Source: Nymphaea colorata (taxonomy: Eukaryota > Streptophyta > Magnoliopsida > Nymphaeales > Nymphaeaceae). From it: DNA of 64,000 nt. The stretch spans positions 5,492,704-5,556,703 of the forward strand of contig NC_045139.1 in the NCBI RefSeq assembly GCF_008831285.2, read 5' to 3'. Position numbers and translations under genes: made by a program. The notes under the pieces are model-generated. The model was given only the letters and a program-made list of their open reading frames with translations, searched no databases and was not told the origin of the DNA. Positions 44,233-58,287 of the stretch are shown here, one piece after another. Each line of letters begins with the position of its first letter. Position 1 is the first letter of the stretch.

Positions 44233-47200
44233 ATGGCTACTTGTTTGCTGCCTAATGGGGTTGGAGGGGTTGGTTTGAGGAGGAGGAGCATTGAGAAGAC
44301 TCAACGTTTTCCGAGCAAGAAGTTGGTCGGAAGTCGCCAGAAACCGGGCGTGGTGCGGGCGGGATTGGGGGAATTGGTGCACGGCTTATTCGTTGGTGTT
44401 GGTGTTGGGCTGCCGTGCACGGTCATGGAGTGTGGGGACATCATCTACAGAAGCACTCTGCCCCGTTCCAATGGCCTCACCATCACTGCCCCTGGTGTTC
44501 TTCTAGGCATGACTGCAATTTCATATCTATGGGCAACGCCTGGAGTGGCGCCGGGCTTCTTTGATATGTTCGTCCTCGCCTTCGTTGAACGCCTCTTCCG
44601 TCCAACCTATCGAAAGGTTTCTTGAATTAGAAGCTTAGTTTTTCTGGTTTGTGGGTGATTTCTGCAATCGTGGTTAATTGTGTAGTGTTGGCTCTTCTGT
44701 TGGATAAGGATGATTTCGCATTGGGGAAGAAAATCGGGGAGGGGGCATTTGGAGTGGTCTATAAAGTTTCCTCGTCAAAGAAAGCTTTAGGAAAGGTATA
44801 GTAAGTGTTTATGGTATCAAATTTTGCTTATCTGTGATTGAATGGTCGCCTTTAGCTATATGCGTAGCTTAGGATCAGTGATCTTTTTGTCATTGTTTGC
44901 TTATTTAGACGAGTAATTTATAGTAATCCTGTTCTGCCGTTCCCGACTTGTTATTTTGCTTACTTTTGGAAACCAAATGTTCAAACTCTCGCTTTGTGGA
45001 CTTCTCCCCAATATGTCATAAATTTGTTTATAAACTGCAACCGACCACAAATGTTCTGCTGCCAGCTAGTTAAACGTTTGTATTATCATGAAATTTTGGT
45101 GCTTACTAATTTCATATACTTCTGATATGCTTTCATTTATTGTTCAGTTGTTTTCTTGGAGGCTTCAAAATGTTTCCTTCCTCTTGGGTTGTGAATGCAG
45201 AACCAAAAATATAATTTGGCTTGTGCAGTTTAACTGAGCTATATAAATTCAGAATTTGGGAGGTTTAGTCATCATTACACTTAAATAACTGCTGTGGGAA
45301 GTTCTGTTGCGTACTGATGTTTCCTTCTTTGTCCTGTAAAACAAAGGTTTATTGGAGATCTTAATCTCACCCATTTGATTTTTCAGTTTGCTTCCTTCTA
45401 TCTTCATAGTTCATATACTACACTAGTCATTTTGGTCTTTGGAACACTTGACAATAAATTTATGGGAAACTCACTTGAGAATAGTTTAAATTTTAAATGT
45501 TGAAGGAAAGTGAATTGGTCTTAAAGAAGGCCACTGAGTATGGTGCAGTTGAGATTTGGATGAATGAACGTGTGCGTAGAGCCTGTGCAAGCAGTTGTGC
45601 TGATTTTGTATATGGATTTCTTGAGGTATGAAATAGTTCTTAAGTACAAACATGTAACTCCAGCTCTCACGAGAAACTATTTCTTTTGATGTCCTTTCTT
45701 TATGTCATTTTGTAAACCTTATGCAGAGTTCTGCAAAAGGAAAAGGTCAGGAATATTGGCTTATATGGCGTTATGAAGGGGAATCCACTCTTTCAGACCT
45801 AATGCTCAGTAAAGATTTCCCTTACAATGTTGGTATTTTATTTATCATCTCTGACTTTTGACATTTGATATGTACTTCCATTATTGTTTCTTAGAAATTC
45901 CTTTAATCTCACTGATGGAATATTAGGTTGAAACTCTGATTCTTGGAGAACCACAAGATCTGCCAAAAAGTTTAGAAAGAGAGAACAAAATTATACAAAC
46001 AATAATGAGACAGCTACTGTTTGCACTTGATGGGCTGCATTCAACCGGCATTGTTCATAGGGATATCAAGCCCCAAAACATTATCTTCTCTGAAGGTGCT
46101 AGTCTTTCCGCAAAAATTTCATTTACAGGTATTCTTTAGTAATACTACTTGGAGTCTGAGCTTATGACAAATTCTCAGAGGCTCGTGCATTTAAAATAAT
46201 TGACCTTGGGGCAGCAGCTGATCTAAGAGTTGGCATCAATTATGTTCCCAAGGAATTTCTCTTGGATCCCAGGTGACGACAAACTTCAAGAGCTTGATCT
46301 GAAGAATGTATACCATACGTGTCTTCTTCACAATTCTTGGTGCTAATATGTGGAATAATTTTTTCATTGAGATTGCTACATGTGACTGTTCATAAGATTT
46401 ACTTTTGATGGTAACTGGTGTTCTCTTTTGGCTTGCAAGATATCCATGGCCACATATTCCTGTTCAGACAATAAGTAGATTGACATTATCCAATATCTTT
46501 CACACACACACACACATATTCAGCTAGAAGCTTAGTAGCTTACACTTTAAATAAATTGGATTTGAAGTTAGGTTCTAAACCTTTATCTGGGTTGATTGGT
46601 CTATATTGTATTGTAGCTTCGTTTCTTTGTTCAGCAATTGGAGCTCCAGGCCAAGAATTTTTTGAAAGAGTTTTTGGAAGATCTTTCCCACTGCATCAAT
46701 TTGTTCAGTACTCCTCATTCAGCATTTGTACACAAAATGCTTCGTAAATGGTGCTAAATGAATAGCAAAGTGGCTAGTGGGGAATTGTACTTAACTTGGT
46801 TTTTTTGCTTAAATTGTGTGCATATGTAAGAAACATATTATCATTTTGCTGGCAGTGATTTTTCTATTATATGGAAGTTCTGTACGTCTAAATTAACCTT
46901 TTTTAAGGTATGCTGCACCTGAGCAATACATAATGAGCACACAGACTCCTTCTGCACCCTCTGCTCCTGTAGCAACTGCACTTTCTCCGGTCCTATGGCG
47001 GGTAAAATTAATTAGGCACCAGTGTTATGATTTTGTAGGTTTTCTTCACTCTACTAATTGTACTAACTCATTAGTCCTTTGTCTCTCCAATTTGTTTTGA
47101 TGCCTTAACAGATGAACTTGCCAGACAGGTTTGACATTTACAGTGCAGGCCTCATATTCTTGCAAATGGTATTAATACTTCATAGAATTCTCTTTCTTTT

Positions 47201-48143
47201 TTTACATTTTTAGTCACCCACTGCCCATATCATGAAAATACTGTGATAGCAACTTTTCTTTTCCACTGCTACCATGATACTGTGAAAATGTCACCCTGTT
47301 GATATTGAAGTGCTTTTGAGAGTTCCTAATTTGAAATTTGAATATGTAATGTTTCTAATCCTTGTTTAGTATATTAACTATCTTTTCTTTGTAACTTTAT
47401 ATTTTTGGTGGAAAATGTCCTACCAACACTTTTGTTCTCATCTTGTTTATTATGTTTTACATTCTCCATGTCTAAGATCTTTAAGAAATGTCAACCATAG
47501 TTGAGAAATATCTGAGATAGATATTATTTTATTAAAATATGATACAGACACATTTTGGCAATCTCAAAAGCTTATTGGTTTTTTGTTGTTTGACCATATT
47601 GTTCTAATATGATAAAGTTTTATTGTGCCCAGCGAAATTATGCATATTTATTATGTCCATGTTCCAGGCTTTCCCATCATTGCGCACTGATAGCAGTCTC
47701 ATACAATTCAATCGTCAACTTAAGCGATGTGACTTTGACTTGGCTGCATGGAGGAAGAGTGTTGAACCTCGTGCAAGCCCAGATCTTCGCAGAGGTTTTC
47801 AACTGTTGGATCTAGATGAAGAAATGGGTTGGGAGCTTCTCACATCTATGGTGCGATACAAAGCTCGGCAAAGAATCAGTGCAAAGGGTGCCCTTGCTCA
47901 TCCATACTTCAACAGGGAAGGCCTATTGGGCCTCTCTTTCATGCAGAACTTCAGGTTACAGCTACTTCGCGCTACACAACAAGATTACAGTGAAGCTGCC
48001 AAATGGATAATCAATCTCATGGCAAAATCTGGCACAGAAAAAGAAGGTGGCTTCACTGAAGCCCAGCTGCAGGAGATCAGGGTATGTCATCTCAGCATTC
48101 TGCTTGATCACCATCACCTTTGAACCTGGTTCCACATATATTG

Positions 48144-48195
<52 letters not shown>

Positions 48196-48456
48196 CTTGT
48201 GTAGAGTCTGTAGACATGGAGATATAGTTTATGGTTACAATGCTATATATTGATGTTCAATTCTTGAAAACTTTGTAATGTTGTTTGATCCCAGGAAATA
48301 CAACCAAGAAAGAAATCTAGTGCTCAGCGCAATGCTCTCGCTTCTGTATTGCGTGTTCAGAGAAAGATTATTAAGACCCTGAACGAGAGCATGGACGAGT
48401 TGAATAGGAGGAGAAAGAGCTTATGGTGGAGCAGATGGATTCCAAGGGAGGAATAG
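44233..48456 (+). CDS. STN7: Chloroplast LHCII kinase STN7
   Basis: Ten exons: 44233-44616, 44709-44795, 45506-45625, 45727-45828, 45927-46095, 46179-46272, 46908-47001, 47112-47168, 47668-48081, 48295-48456. All have GT/AG ends and join in frame to 560 aa, close to Arabidopsis STN7. A transit peptide is followed by the lumenal Cys pair (PCTVMEC, Cys62 and Cys67), a thylakoid membrane span, then the stromal kinase: glycine loop 138-143 region, Lys164, HRDIKPQN 275-282, DLG 296-298, and the conserved [10 protein letters not shown] end. STN7 phosphorylates light-harvesting complex II for state transitions and is activated through plastoquinone, cytochrome b6f and the lumenal cysteines. All key residues are present. 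Confidence 0.96.
48145..48195. repeat. (CT)n(GT)n microsatellite in STN7 intron 9
   Basis: About 40 bp of CT followed by (GT)6 inside the intron at 48082-48294, lying within 100 bp of both splice sites. Confidence 0.95.
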
Positions 48457-48735
48457 ATGTAGACAATTTGTACATAGGCCTTACGATCTGCTTTGTGTGG
48501 TCATCTGAAGGTTCAGCATAAGCAATTGGAATGCATGTACATATGAGTTCATAAAATGAAAACCTTTATTGAGTATGTATACATATATCCGAATCTAGAG
48601 AGGTTATTTGAACAGTCTTTTGTTGGTACGGCTGTTTGTAGAGGTTGCTTGTCCTTTTTTTGTTGAAGGCTCTATATCTGCACCTTCAGCTGTACATTCT
48701 ATCCTTGATTTAGTGGCTAATCAGTTGATAGCAGA

Positions 48736-48767
<32 letters not shown>

Positions 48768-49544
48768 TGGTCATTTATGGATGTTGAGCTGCACAGAACG
48801 AGCACAATTTGCTTTTAACTACGAGTTTTGGCTTATCTAAATGGATAACCTGTTTGTAAATGGACTTTGGATTTAGGGGTTCTATTTTTTCTTGTTGAGC
48901 TTTTCCAAACCCATCTTTGTCTTGTACGCAATTGGTTGAATCCATCTATTGATGGGTGGAAGTCTACTCAATTGATGAGTCAAGTGCTACTCTTTTAAGA
49001 TAAACCACCCTTACTTTAACCATGGTTATTAACTTACCATAGTCTTGATATTTCACCAAATCAGCTTATGACATATTAAAAGTACTGGTATGCGTTCTAT
49101 TAACTCAGTTTTTTTCTAAGGATAATTTTGTTACTTATCAAATGCAAACTCTGAACACTTGAGTAAAACACAAGAATAAATTTGTCAATTGTCTATAGGT
49201 CACACCTTTGTCCTTAAGAGGGTGTTTGGTAATAGGAATACTGGGTTCTCTAAAACACATTTGTGGAACTTTGCGTTTTAAAGAACCATTCCTGTTACCA
49301 AATCCCCTTTATTTATTATATATGCTTTGGCTTGTAGAGTCAGTGTCTACCATGCATGACAGATGAAGCGGCTCTCCTAAGTTTTGAACTTCTAGTGCTT
49401 TTGCCTCAACTAAGCGGCTTCCATGGGTTTTGAACTGTTACTGATCTCATGGTTGCTTGCATTGACCAAAGACCCTTGCACTAGCTGGTGTGTGGGCTTG
49501 TATGGGCAGTTGGCCAGATGGACCCACATAGGGTTGCACAACTA
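48457..49544. other. STN7 3' region and intergenic DNA
   Basis: Probable 3' UTR to about 48600 (aataaaatgaaaac-type signals near 48550). A (GT)n(GA)n run is at 48738-48768. No other gene seen. Confidence 0.5.
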
Positions 49545-49985
49545 GCCGAGTCAACTTGGGTTCGACTCGAATTCACTTGAAAAAACTCGGCTCGTGCTCG
49601 ACTCGTTTATAAATGAGATGAGTTTGAGCTTACAAAGATACTCAAAACGATAAATGAGTCGAGTTCGAGTTTCAGGAACTCGACCCGACTCACAAACCGG
49701 TATTCTATATAATGTTGCTAAAGCCAGTTTCACAAGTTACATGAGTTGAATGCTTACACGAGGTAAACGAGTTAACGCTTACGCGAGTTAAACAAGTTAA
49801 TGAGTCAACACCTAAATGAGTTAAATGGGTTAAACAAGTTGAGTTTGAGCTTTATTTTGTGTAGTCGAGTTTAAGCTCGATCTTGGTATAAGGAGTTCAA
49901 CTCAAGTTCGAGCTTGAGTTTTTTAAGCCGAGTCGAGCTGGACGAGCTCAGACTCTACTCCGCTCATGTGCAGCCCTAGACCCAT
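49545..49985. repeat. 'gagttcgagctcga' repeat
   Basis: Dense 'gactcg', 'gagtcgag', 'gagttaa' and 'cgagtt' motifs over about 440 bp. Related scraps at 14590-14760 and 55010-55120. Non-coding. Confidence 0.6.
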
Positions 49986-51270
49986 ACCATTTATTTATCT
50001 AATTTTAGAATTCCTCAACTATTTTACAGAAACGAACCGAACCACTCCCACAATAGGCTTAGGTGCTTGGTTTGATGGATTTCAATTTGACCCCTAACAG
50101 CTGTGGTTCCAAACTAAAAAACTAAGAACCAAGACAACAAAACACTAACAAGCTTCCTTATAAGATTTTGAAGATCCCTTATAATATTCAATATGAAACT
50201 AAACTTCTCAAATGCGGTGTTACAATCCACCCCTTTTATGGCACACTCGTCCATGCATGAAGGGACCCCAGGTCTAATTGTTAAACCATGATTTGCTACA
50301 AGTGTAACGACTCAACCCACCTCCAACCCCCCATCAGGCTTAGGTCTTTAGTTGGATGAATCGCAACATGCTCCCAATAACTTCAGTTTCAAAAGGATCA
50401 GGATAACTAACTACTTAACAGCCTCTTTTATAAGCCTTTGAAGATCTGTTCAATACATAATTAAACTTTTCAAAAGAGGCGTTACATTTACTATGTTTTT
50501 AAAATGTTTAAAATTAAGTTACTATGTATTATTATTATTGCCACTCAGCCAAAAGTTGCTGGTTCCGCCGCTGGCCTTTTAAAGCTAAAGTTATGAATGT
50601 CATTTTCTAAAATAAGTCAATATACTTGGTGGACATAATTAGTCGCTTGTCATAGCTGGATGTGTTTTTTAGTGGGTAGGCTCTGAAAGGTTGTATCAAC
50701 TCAAGATTGCCAATGGGCACTCTTTAATGGGAAGAATAAATTTTGGAGAAATTACAAACAAAAAAAGCTCAACTTTTATGTATTTATATAGAGAACTATT
50801 TAATGTTAAAAATTTATCAGTAATCGTCAAGCTAGTAAAACAATTCACAGCACTTGAAGACAAATGATAGAGAGAGTGGGAGAGAGAGATGTCAAATTTT
50901 AGGGAAATTTACTTAAAAAAATGTGGTTTGGAGATATATTTTTAAAGAATATATTCTTTATTAAAACATAGAACAAATTATTTGTGAATTTCTCTAAGTT
51001 TATTTTAGCAAAAATTATCCTTGGAGGACAACGTCCCATCAAACACTATTCAATTTGGAAGACAGTCTCAATGACATAGAGAAGAGGCTGAACCCTCTCT
51101 CCAACCCCTCTCTCATAGGTGCAGAGGTTTCCTCAAGACCTGGGTGGGGAGCAAGACACCGGCGTGTCGGGACATAAAACGGCTGAGGATATGAACCTTA
51201 TTTAAGAAGCTGTTTGAAATGGAAAGTTTCTGTTTTTCACGGAAACAAAAATCTAGGAAGCCCTTGTCCC
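49986..51270. other. Intergenic, no gene recognised
   Basis: A diverged pair of 'aagatcc/tgtt' plus 'gcggtgttaca' or 'aggcgttaca' segments at 50130-50225 and 50420-50490 suggests an old duplication. Otherwise nothing supported. Confidence 0.45.
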
Positions 51271-51990
51271 TCCAAGGGCCCGTTTAATCGGCCAGATATT
51301 TCCTGCACCACTGAAAATAAAATTCAAATTTTTAAAATTTTTCTTGCCCATCAAACTTAGGATGAGAAAAGTAATCGTTGGCTTGGCTTTCATAAATTTC
51401 TTTCCAGAAATTTTTTTCTGCCCCATAGTTTGGAAAAAAAATTTCAAAATGAAAAAAGTATTTGTTGAGCTCTCAAAACATTCCTTAATCCAACAATGAT
51501 CTTTTTTCATGTTTCATTCTTCTCAAACTGAGAAATTTATTTCCTGCAACATAAACTCAAGTCCAACAAACACAAAGGGGTTTTGAAAATCTGGATTTTG
51601 TTTCCATTTCTTGAATTCCTGAAATATGTTTTGAAAACTTCTTTCTAACTCCATATTTTCACCTAAAAGATTGCATGATAAAAGTTTTTGTCGACTAAGC
51701 AGTATTTTACTATTGAACTCTTCACTTCCAAGCGAGGTTTGATCGCTTCGGATTTCATATCCGAGGCTACCACAGGTTTTAAAAGGTAACACAGATTTGT
51801 GATCGGCAGTTGAGAAATCTACTATTTGTTTAACTTGTGGATTTAATCTGCCGTGGATCTAAACTCAGATCCAAAGCCATCGAACATGACTTGAGGGTTT
51901 GTTTGATTACAAAGATAAATTGTATAGGACACCGACATATCTTCCCAATGAAAAACAATCTCGTGCAATCAAACACGTTCTAATTGTCTT
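51271..51990. repeat. MITE-like A+T-rich block
   Basis: Bounded by 'agggcccgtttaatcgg' on the left and 'gcaatcaaacacgtt' on the right, in the style of hAT-type miniature elements. The minus-strand ORFs inside have no recognisable domain. Confidence 0.35.
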
Positions 51991-52682
51991 CAGACAAGCC
52001 CGAGCTTAAAACGCAAATGATTTTCATAAAGACATAACGAGTCCTCCATTTAAAGGGGTTCCAGTATAGAGGCCCGTCCTTCCCAATGATTTCTTTACTG
52101 CTAGAAGATGGTGCTCTCATTGGGTTGGTTAAAATAGATCCCAATCTTGTACCAGATGATAATTTTATCTTACACAAAGACATTAATTATATTTACATTT
52201 ACCGAATATTTCAATTTTTTTAACATTTCCAATGAACACCTTTGGTTAATGATGCAAGATTTGCATGCAAGTAACAAGTGGGCATAAGTCGGCTCGTTGG
52301 GTCGCCACCAACGTTTTTAAATTTTGTTAATTTTGTATTAATACTATGAAAATCGGCTTGTGAATCGAATCACTAATAATTCATCGATAGATTCAGAGTG
52401 TAGGGTTACTTCAGGACCTGGGTGGACCCATGGTAAACTCGCCGAATAGAATATCATATTACCAATATATGCAGTCTAGATGAACAAAATATATTAAAAA
52501 TAAATAAAAGTTGACATCTATGGCTCTTCAATAGGCTATAGACAAATTGGTTGTCATCCATTCAACTGGAATAGAATTATTTAGGTCAATTCCAATTTCA
52601 TTTTTTTTTGCAACATGGCATAATAAGAGTTCATACCTCCAAAAACGTCAAATTAATGAAACTGGAAATAATCGTGTCAACC

Positions 52683-52920
52683 TTAAGTTGTATTTGATTA
52701 CCATAGACCTCAGACCAGTGGTCATCTCAGATCACTGCAGATTTGAGATCAGCAGTTTTCAAATCTCATCCCCCCACCCAAAAAAAAAAAAAAAAACTGA
52801 TTTCAAATCTACACTTTTTACATTAAAGTGTGGATTTGAAATCCACCTTGGGAGTAGAAGCTGAAATCCACAGTTTGATCAGCTATCACAGATTTGAGAT
52901 CAATCAAACACACCCATAAA
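52683..52920. repeat. MITE-like element with TTTGATT ends
   Basis: Left end TTAAGTTGTATTTGATTA; right end in reverse complement TTTATGGGTGTGTTTGATTG. The interior repeats 'cagatttgagatca', 'gatttgaaatc' and 'caaatctac' in both orientations and contains poly(A). No ORF. Confidence 0.55.
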
Positions 52921-54170
52921 GACATTGATAAAATGCATTTTTTTAATCACAAATCCAGACCATGGTACCTGGATCTATGCGATCCTGATGGGAAAAGATG
53001 AATAAATAATTAGAGACAGATGAATAACTAGATTTTTTCTCTTGTTTTTTTTTCCTTTATATTAAATTCTTTTGTAATTTTGACATTTAATATGGAGAAA
53101 AAAAAACCCATCATAGTCATGGTGCCATGTAAAGACCAAAGGGAAACGCTTTCTTGAATCAAATTTTATGGCCCTGCTTGTCTTATAGACTGCTTTTCAT
53201 GTTATGTCGTTCATATGAGAAGACATGTTCCTATGTTTTATTAGAAGGGCACTTCCATAAGTTTACATGAGAAATTTGTTTGGGGTTTCACTTTTGCCCT
53301 TAAGGAGTCTTCCATTTAACCAGCAGCAGTAGGGGTATGATAGTCATTTTTAATACATGGTCTCAACCTATAACCCAAAGGTTTTTGGGCAAAACAAATG
53401 GGGCTTCGATGTCTTTCAACCTAGAGGCATTTGGATGAGAGGGGTTTCACCTACCATCCAGAAAAAGGCCGAAGTTCGCCACCCAACTTCTCATCTCCTA
53501 AGGTACAGAACATGTTTTAGTGCCTCGAAATGCCACTCCCGCTATGCTTCAACTTGCACATCAGTGACTCAATGTTTGCAGCACAAGGAGTTGGCTCTCG
53601 AGAATTTGAAATGCAGACCAGACGCCTGCGAGCCCCTACTCGATCCTACTATAACAATCTCCTTAGGGATAACCTTGAGGCTTTTCAATGCTGAAGATAG
53701 CCAATGAAGCAAATTCTTTCACATAGGTAAACTCCGTAATCATTTATCCCAATTTTGTTGAGATAACAAACCTTTTAGAATGAAAATAAGTCCTTATGTC
53801 ATTAGTGGTCCGTAGGGGTGCAGTGTAGCTAGTCGGATTGACAGTTAGTGGAAGTCCAATCGACAGTTAGATCCCTGTGAACAATAGATGTGCGACACTC
53901 TAATTGACGTGTGTCCCGCTCCCCACGTAGGTCCTAAAGAAGTTCTGAACTCCTAATGAAATTGGTATATTACGGGCCACTTGGGCCTGGGATAAAAGCC
54001 AAGCCTTTTAAATTATTGTTAAAATGTGTTTTAAACAAAATATGAACATTGTAGACATATCTAGCCTATGTTTCATATGGGTACTGGAGCCGTTCATTTT
54101 TCTATTATCATAAAAACATTACTATACTCAAAGATGATTAAGTTAGTATATGTTTCTCATGATAATATTC
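52921..54170. other. Intergenic, no gene recognised
   Basis: A 116-codon plus-strand ORF at 53357-53707 has no recognisable domain, and its 53500-53590 part resembles repeat sequence at 33160-33250, so I treat it as repeat-derived. Confidence 0.5.
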
Positions 54171-54174
54171 TTAA

Positions 54175-54560
54175 GATCGTATCTAAATCTGGGCATTTGA
54201 CCCCGCCCCATAAAGAGTCAAGCTCGAGCTGGCTTGATACCTGAAATTTAGGCTCAAGCCTAGCCCAACCTTTAAAACCCGAGCCCGGCACGCTTAAATT
54301 AAAAATATTTTTAGTAAAAAATAATATATAAATGTAATTAATCATAATAAAATATTATAGTTATATATATAAATTAATAAAATAAATATTGAAAATAAAT
54401 TATCGGGCCCACCCGAGCTTCTAGGGTCCACCTGGGCTGGCCTGATAAATTATCAGGCCGGCCCCGTTCCCTTTTTCTAGGCCCAGGCCCGAGTTTGGTC
54501 GAGTACCGAGTACCCGCCGGTGGTTCGACCCAGTGCCCAGCCTTAATCATGTGTATATAT
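54175..54560. repeat. 'GGCCCGG' repeat with A+T core, copy 3
   Basis: 'cccgagcccggcacgc' left, 'aggcccaggcccgag' right, with an A+T core at 54295-54400 ('aaaaatatttttagtaaaa'). Same design as 21890-22135 and 42985-43310. Confidence 0.65.
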
Positions 54561-55009
54561 GATGTTGTCAAGTTCTATTGGCGTTCTTATCTCAATTGGG
54601 TTATGCTCTAGCCAAGCCTATTATTACTTGAGCCTAGCTTAGGCGTCCGGCCACCCTGGTATGCAATCCAAAATTATGGACTCTAGCACCATGGATTTTG
54701 GATCCATTAATTAGCAAAAACCTTGAATTTGAGGTCCAACAGATCTTAGATCTCAGATCTAAGATCCATAATGTTTTCCAAATCCCTTCTCCTTTTAAAT
54801 ACGACCTAAACAAATATAGCCTTAAATGTTGTATATATCAAAATTTGAATCATACGGACAAAGATGTGTATTACTGCTACGCATCTGCCAGTGTTGGACC
54901 ATATCAGGTTATTTTTGGTTTTTTATTTAAAATGAATTAGTGAACATATTTCATTAAAAAAAACTTATTTTTCAAGTCTCATATTAATCAAATCAAATCT
55001 TACAGTCAT

Positions 55010-55120
55010 GTGTTGAGCTCGAGCTCGACTCATTACGCAAATGACTCGGTTCGAACTCGTTCACGAACCGAGCTCTAACGAATTGGGTTTGAGTAGCTCG
55101 ACTCATTATTCACCTCTACC
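55010..55120. repeat. 'gagctcgagctcgac' scrap
   Basis: Short member of the family at 49545-49985. Confidence 0.55.
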
Positions 55121-56649
55121 CTATACAGATGGAAGAAACCAGTATTATTAAGCAGTAAAATGGAATACTCTTCCTACTCACCCAACGTTACTGCATCCTA
55201 AATTGTCTCGCTAATACAATGTTTTTTAATGATAGATATGAAATTTTTAACTATATGGCAACATCAAAAGCGTAGAACTCTCCTCCAAAGGAGTATTGCC
55301 ATTTGAGTGTCAAACTTTACTAGAAAAAAGTTTTGCCTTTTCGAGAGCCACCTAATCTTCATTACAACAATTCTTGGAGAAAAATGTTCCATCTACATTA
55401 AAATTGATCTTCAAGCAACTACTCTTTTCTTTATTGTGATCGACAAAGACTTCACTTTATTACACCAGGCAACCAAAAAGAGAGAGGAAGGCAACAAGGC
55501 AAAGCCACATGACTGAATTCAATTTAGTCCCAATCAGTTTAGTGAATATATCTCCATCACATTATACTGAAGAATCTAACTACTCAATAAAAATAAAAGA
55601 ACTAAAAATGATTTTTCTTTCGGAACAAAGAAAAAGGCAAAAAATGGACGATACTGATTTGTTCAGTTCTTGTCCGTATAGAACCAGAGTGCCAAAGAAT
55701 ACAACAAGAAGTGCAACAAAAGATGAAGATCGGTGATGGAAAGGACTGATGTTTGCATCCACAAAATGAAGCCAAAATTGAGAAAAACGGGAGACAATCC
55801 CGGAAGAGCACTCAGAGACGTTCTAGTTTTTTAGAGAGAGATTGATGGAATCTCTTGGGATGTGGTTATGCTTGATCAGTAATTTAATTATGCGGCCGAA
55901 TTGGGTGTTTATGCACACGTATACACATAAACAAACACAATTTGGATTGGTTGATTTTCATCCAGGATGTCAACAGATCAGATTTGAATCATATATTTGA
56001 TCAAATTGCTTTGAAAAAAGTTGAATATAAAAAAAAATTAATATTCAATTAAGAAATCAGTTTGAATTTAAATTTAAGAAAGTATACATGATTGGATTTG
56101 GATCGGGATTTAGTTTTAAATAAATTTCCAAGCGGGATTTAAATTCAGATTCAGTTTCAAATAAATGTCTCAGTTCTCAACATATTATAATGTGGTTTGG
56201 ATTCAAATTTGGATGCAAAAAAAAAAAACATTTGAATTGTGAATTTAAAAATCAAAGTAAAGTATGCTATAAGATTTTCCTTATTGGTATTTGAGTCCGA
56301 ATTTGAACCGGAATATGCCAACACACCGATAAATTGGACATAGTAAATGGTTGTAAGTAGTTCGAATTCGAAGTAAAGAAAAAAGAAAAGTAACAAAACT
56401 TAGAGAACGGCATTCACTTGATGCAGCTAAAAAGAAAAAAAGCCAAAAGTTCAGAAACCAGATCCTTACATCATCCTGCATGAGAATGATGCCAAAAGTT
56501 CATCCCTTGACATAATATGAATAGGAGTCCACCTAACCTCACCTTGCAAAATAAACATGTCTCTAACTTTTGTAACCGATATTATGTTCACGTATACGCA
56601 TATTTTTCTTTTTAATCGACAATTTTACAAAAGGCCGCTACAATTTGGG

Positions 56650-56683
<34 letters not shown>

Positions 56684-56966
56684 CATGCCTTGTATCCAAA
56701 TTATTTCATAACTCACAGAACCATAAATAAGAAATCCAAACATGACCTTGTTTCTAAAAGATGAGTGCTTTCGTATTACAAGTTTAGAATGGGGCGATAC
56801 GAACATGGCCAGGCTTAGTAAGCAGAATTTAGTCCACTTCAGGTTTTCCAAAGAAGCTGAAGCTCCTCCCTTTTTTTTTTCTTGTTCTTCAGGACTTGTG
56901 ATAAACAACGTATCAAATTAGTAAAGGAAACTTGTGGTAGTTTATAGAAGAGTGTTTGCCAAATAA

Positions 56967-57016
<50 letters not shown>

Positions 57017-58287
57017 GGTCAAGATTTCACCAAAAAAAAGGAATTATACGGCCGATGACGGCTTTTGAAACTAATTTGGACCATATTCATGAGATCTTTG
57101 GGGCTTATTTTATATTTTCTATTTAAAATAAAAAAAATATTTTAAAAGGCAAGAACATAACTGAAGCCAATGTCAAAATAGCCTCTTTTAAAGATTATGG
57201 CAAAAGCTTTACCATAAGAAAGAACTCTAACAGAAAACAAGGAAGTGTAATGCTAAAAAAGGGACCCATTAAAGCGAAAGCTAGCAGGATGAGGGAGAAA
57301 AAAGTTAGAGATCTCCATGTTTCTGCATGCCTCCTCTTTCTCTTTATCTTTTTTCCTCACTCCCCAAATGGAGAATCACAGAAACACATACAGAACACAT
57401 CAAAATGCACACTCAACCAACCACACAGCCCATCACATGATTCTTCTCATCTGCAAAAGCAAGAAAAAGTTCTGTTCTTGATAGAGTTGCTACTTGATGC
57501 CCAATAGTAACTCTCCAACTTGGATTCAGAAAGAAGCTGCCATGGTGACCGAGCCATGGCTCCCATATGAGCAGTCACGGTTGGACTCGCATCCGCTTCA
57601 ACTTTTAGAGCTGAATTGGTGGAGCCATTAAAGTTTCTCCGAGTTTTATTTTTCCTGCACTCTCCCCAAATTTAAGAAATCAAAGAAAAGAAGGAAAGAA
57701 TGCAAAGGAAATCTGAACAATTTCTTGGTTTTTTAGTTATTGAATATGAAATTGAATACAATACAAGATTGTAACAACATGGGGAACGCAAAACAAGGTA
57801 AAGAAGATGAATGAGGCAATCAGAATCAAGATTCCTCATCAAGCAACTTTCCCGAAGTGATCACCGCAAAAAAGAAATGAAAAAATTCAACTCCCAATGC
57901 CTCCCTTCACCACCATGGCTCCATTCCCCTTGAGAGTATTCACAAATTTTAACTTTCATCTTCATCTTCTATCCCCTACGATAATCAACATTGCAGCCAC
58001 CATTTTTTTACAAGAAAAATTGCAGTTGCAGAGCTCCCTGTGCACACTACTGGTGAACTTACCAAGAGAAAGAAATCAATGGTATGGCACAATTCGAGAT
58101 TTGATCAAATTCGAAGGATTGCAATTTTACCATCTTGGCAATCTCCGATCTTGCTCCCATGGTCACGACCAACAAGCACCAACCAGATTAATCCCGCTTG
58201 CCGGACCCGAAAATAGAAGAAGAGGAAGAAAAAGGGGACATCTGCAAGCGAAGAATTGATGCGTATGTACACTCAGGGGCTCGCGGA
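55121..58287. other. Intergenic and GATL 3' flank, no other gene recognised
   Basis: Contains degenerate 'gatttggatcggg' and 'aaattcaaattc' sequence at 55985-56330, (AT)n tracts at 56652-56683 and 56970-57014, and the probable GATL 3' UTR from 58287 downwards. ORFs here lack recognisable domains. Confidence 0.5.

Noticed and set aside
53357-53707. 116-codon ORF as a gene
   Set aside because: No domain, and part of it resembles repeat sequence at 33160-33250.
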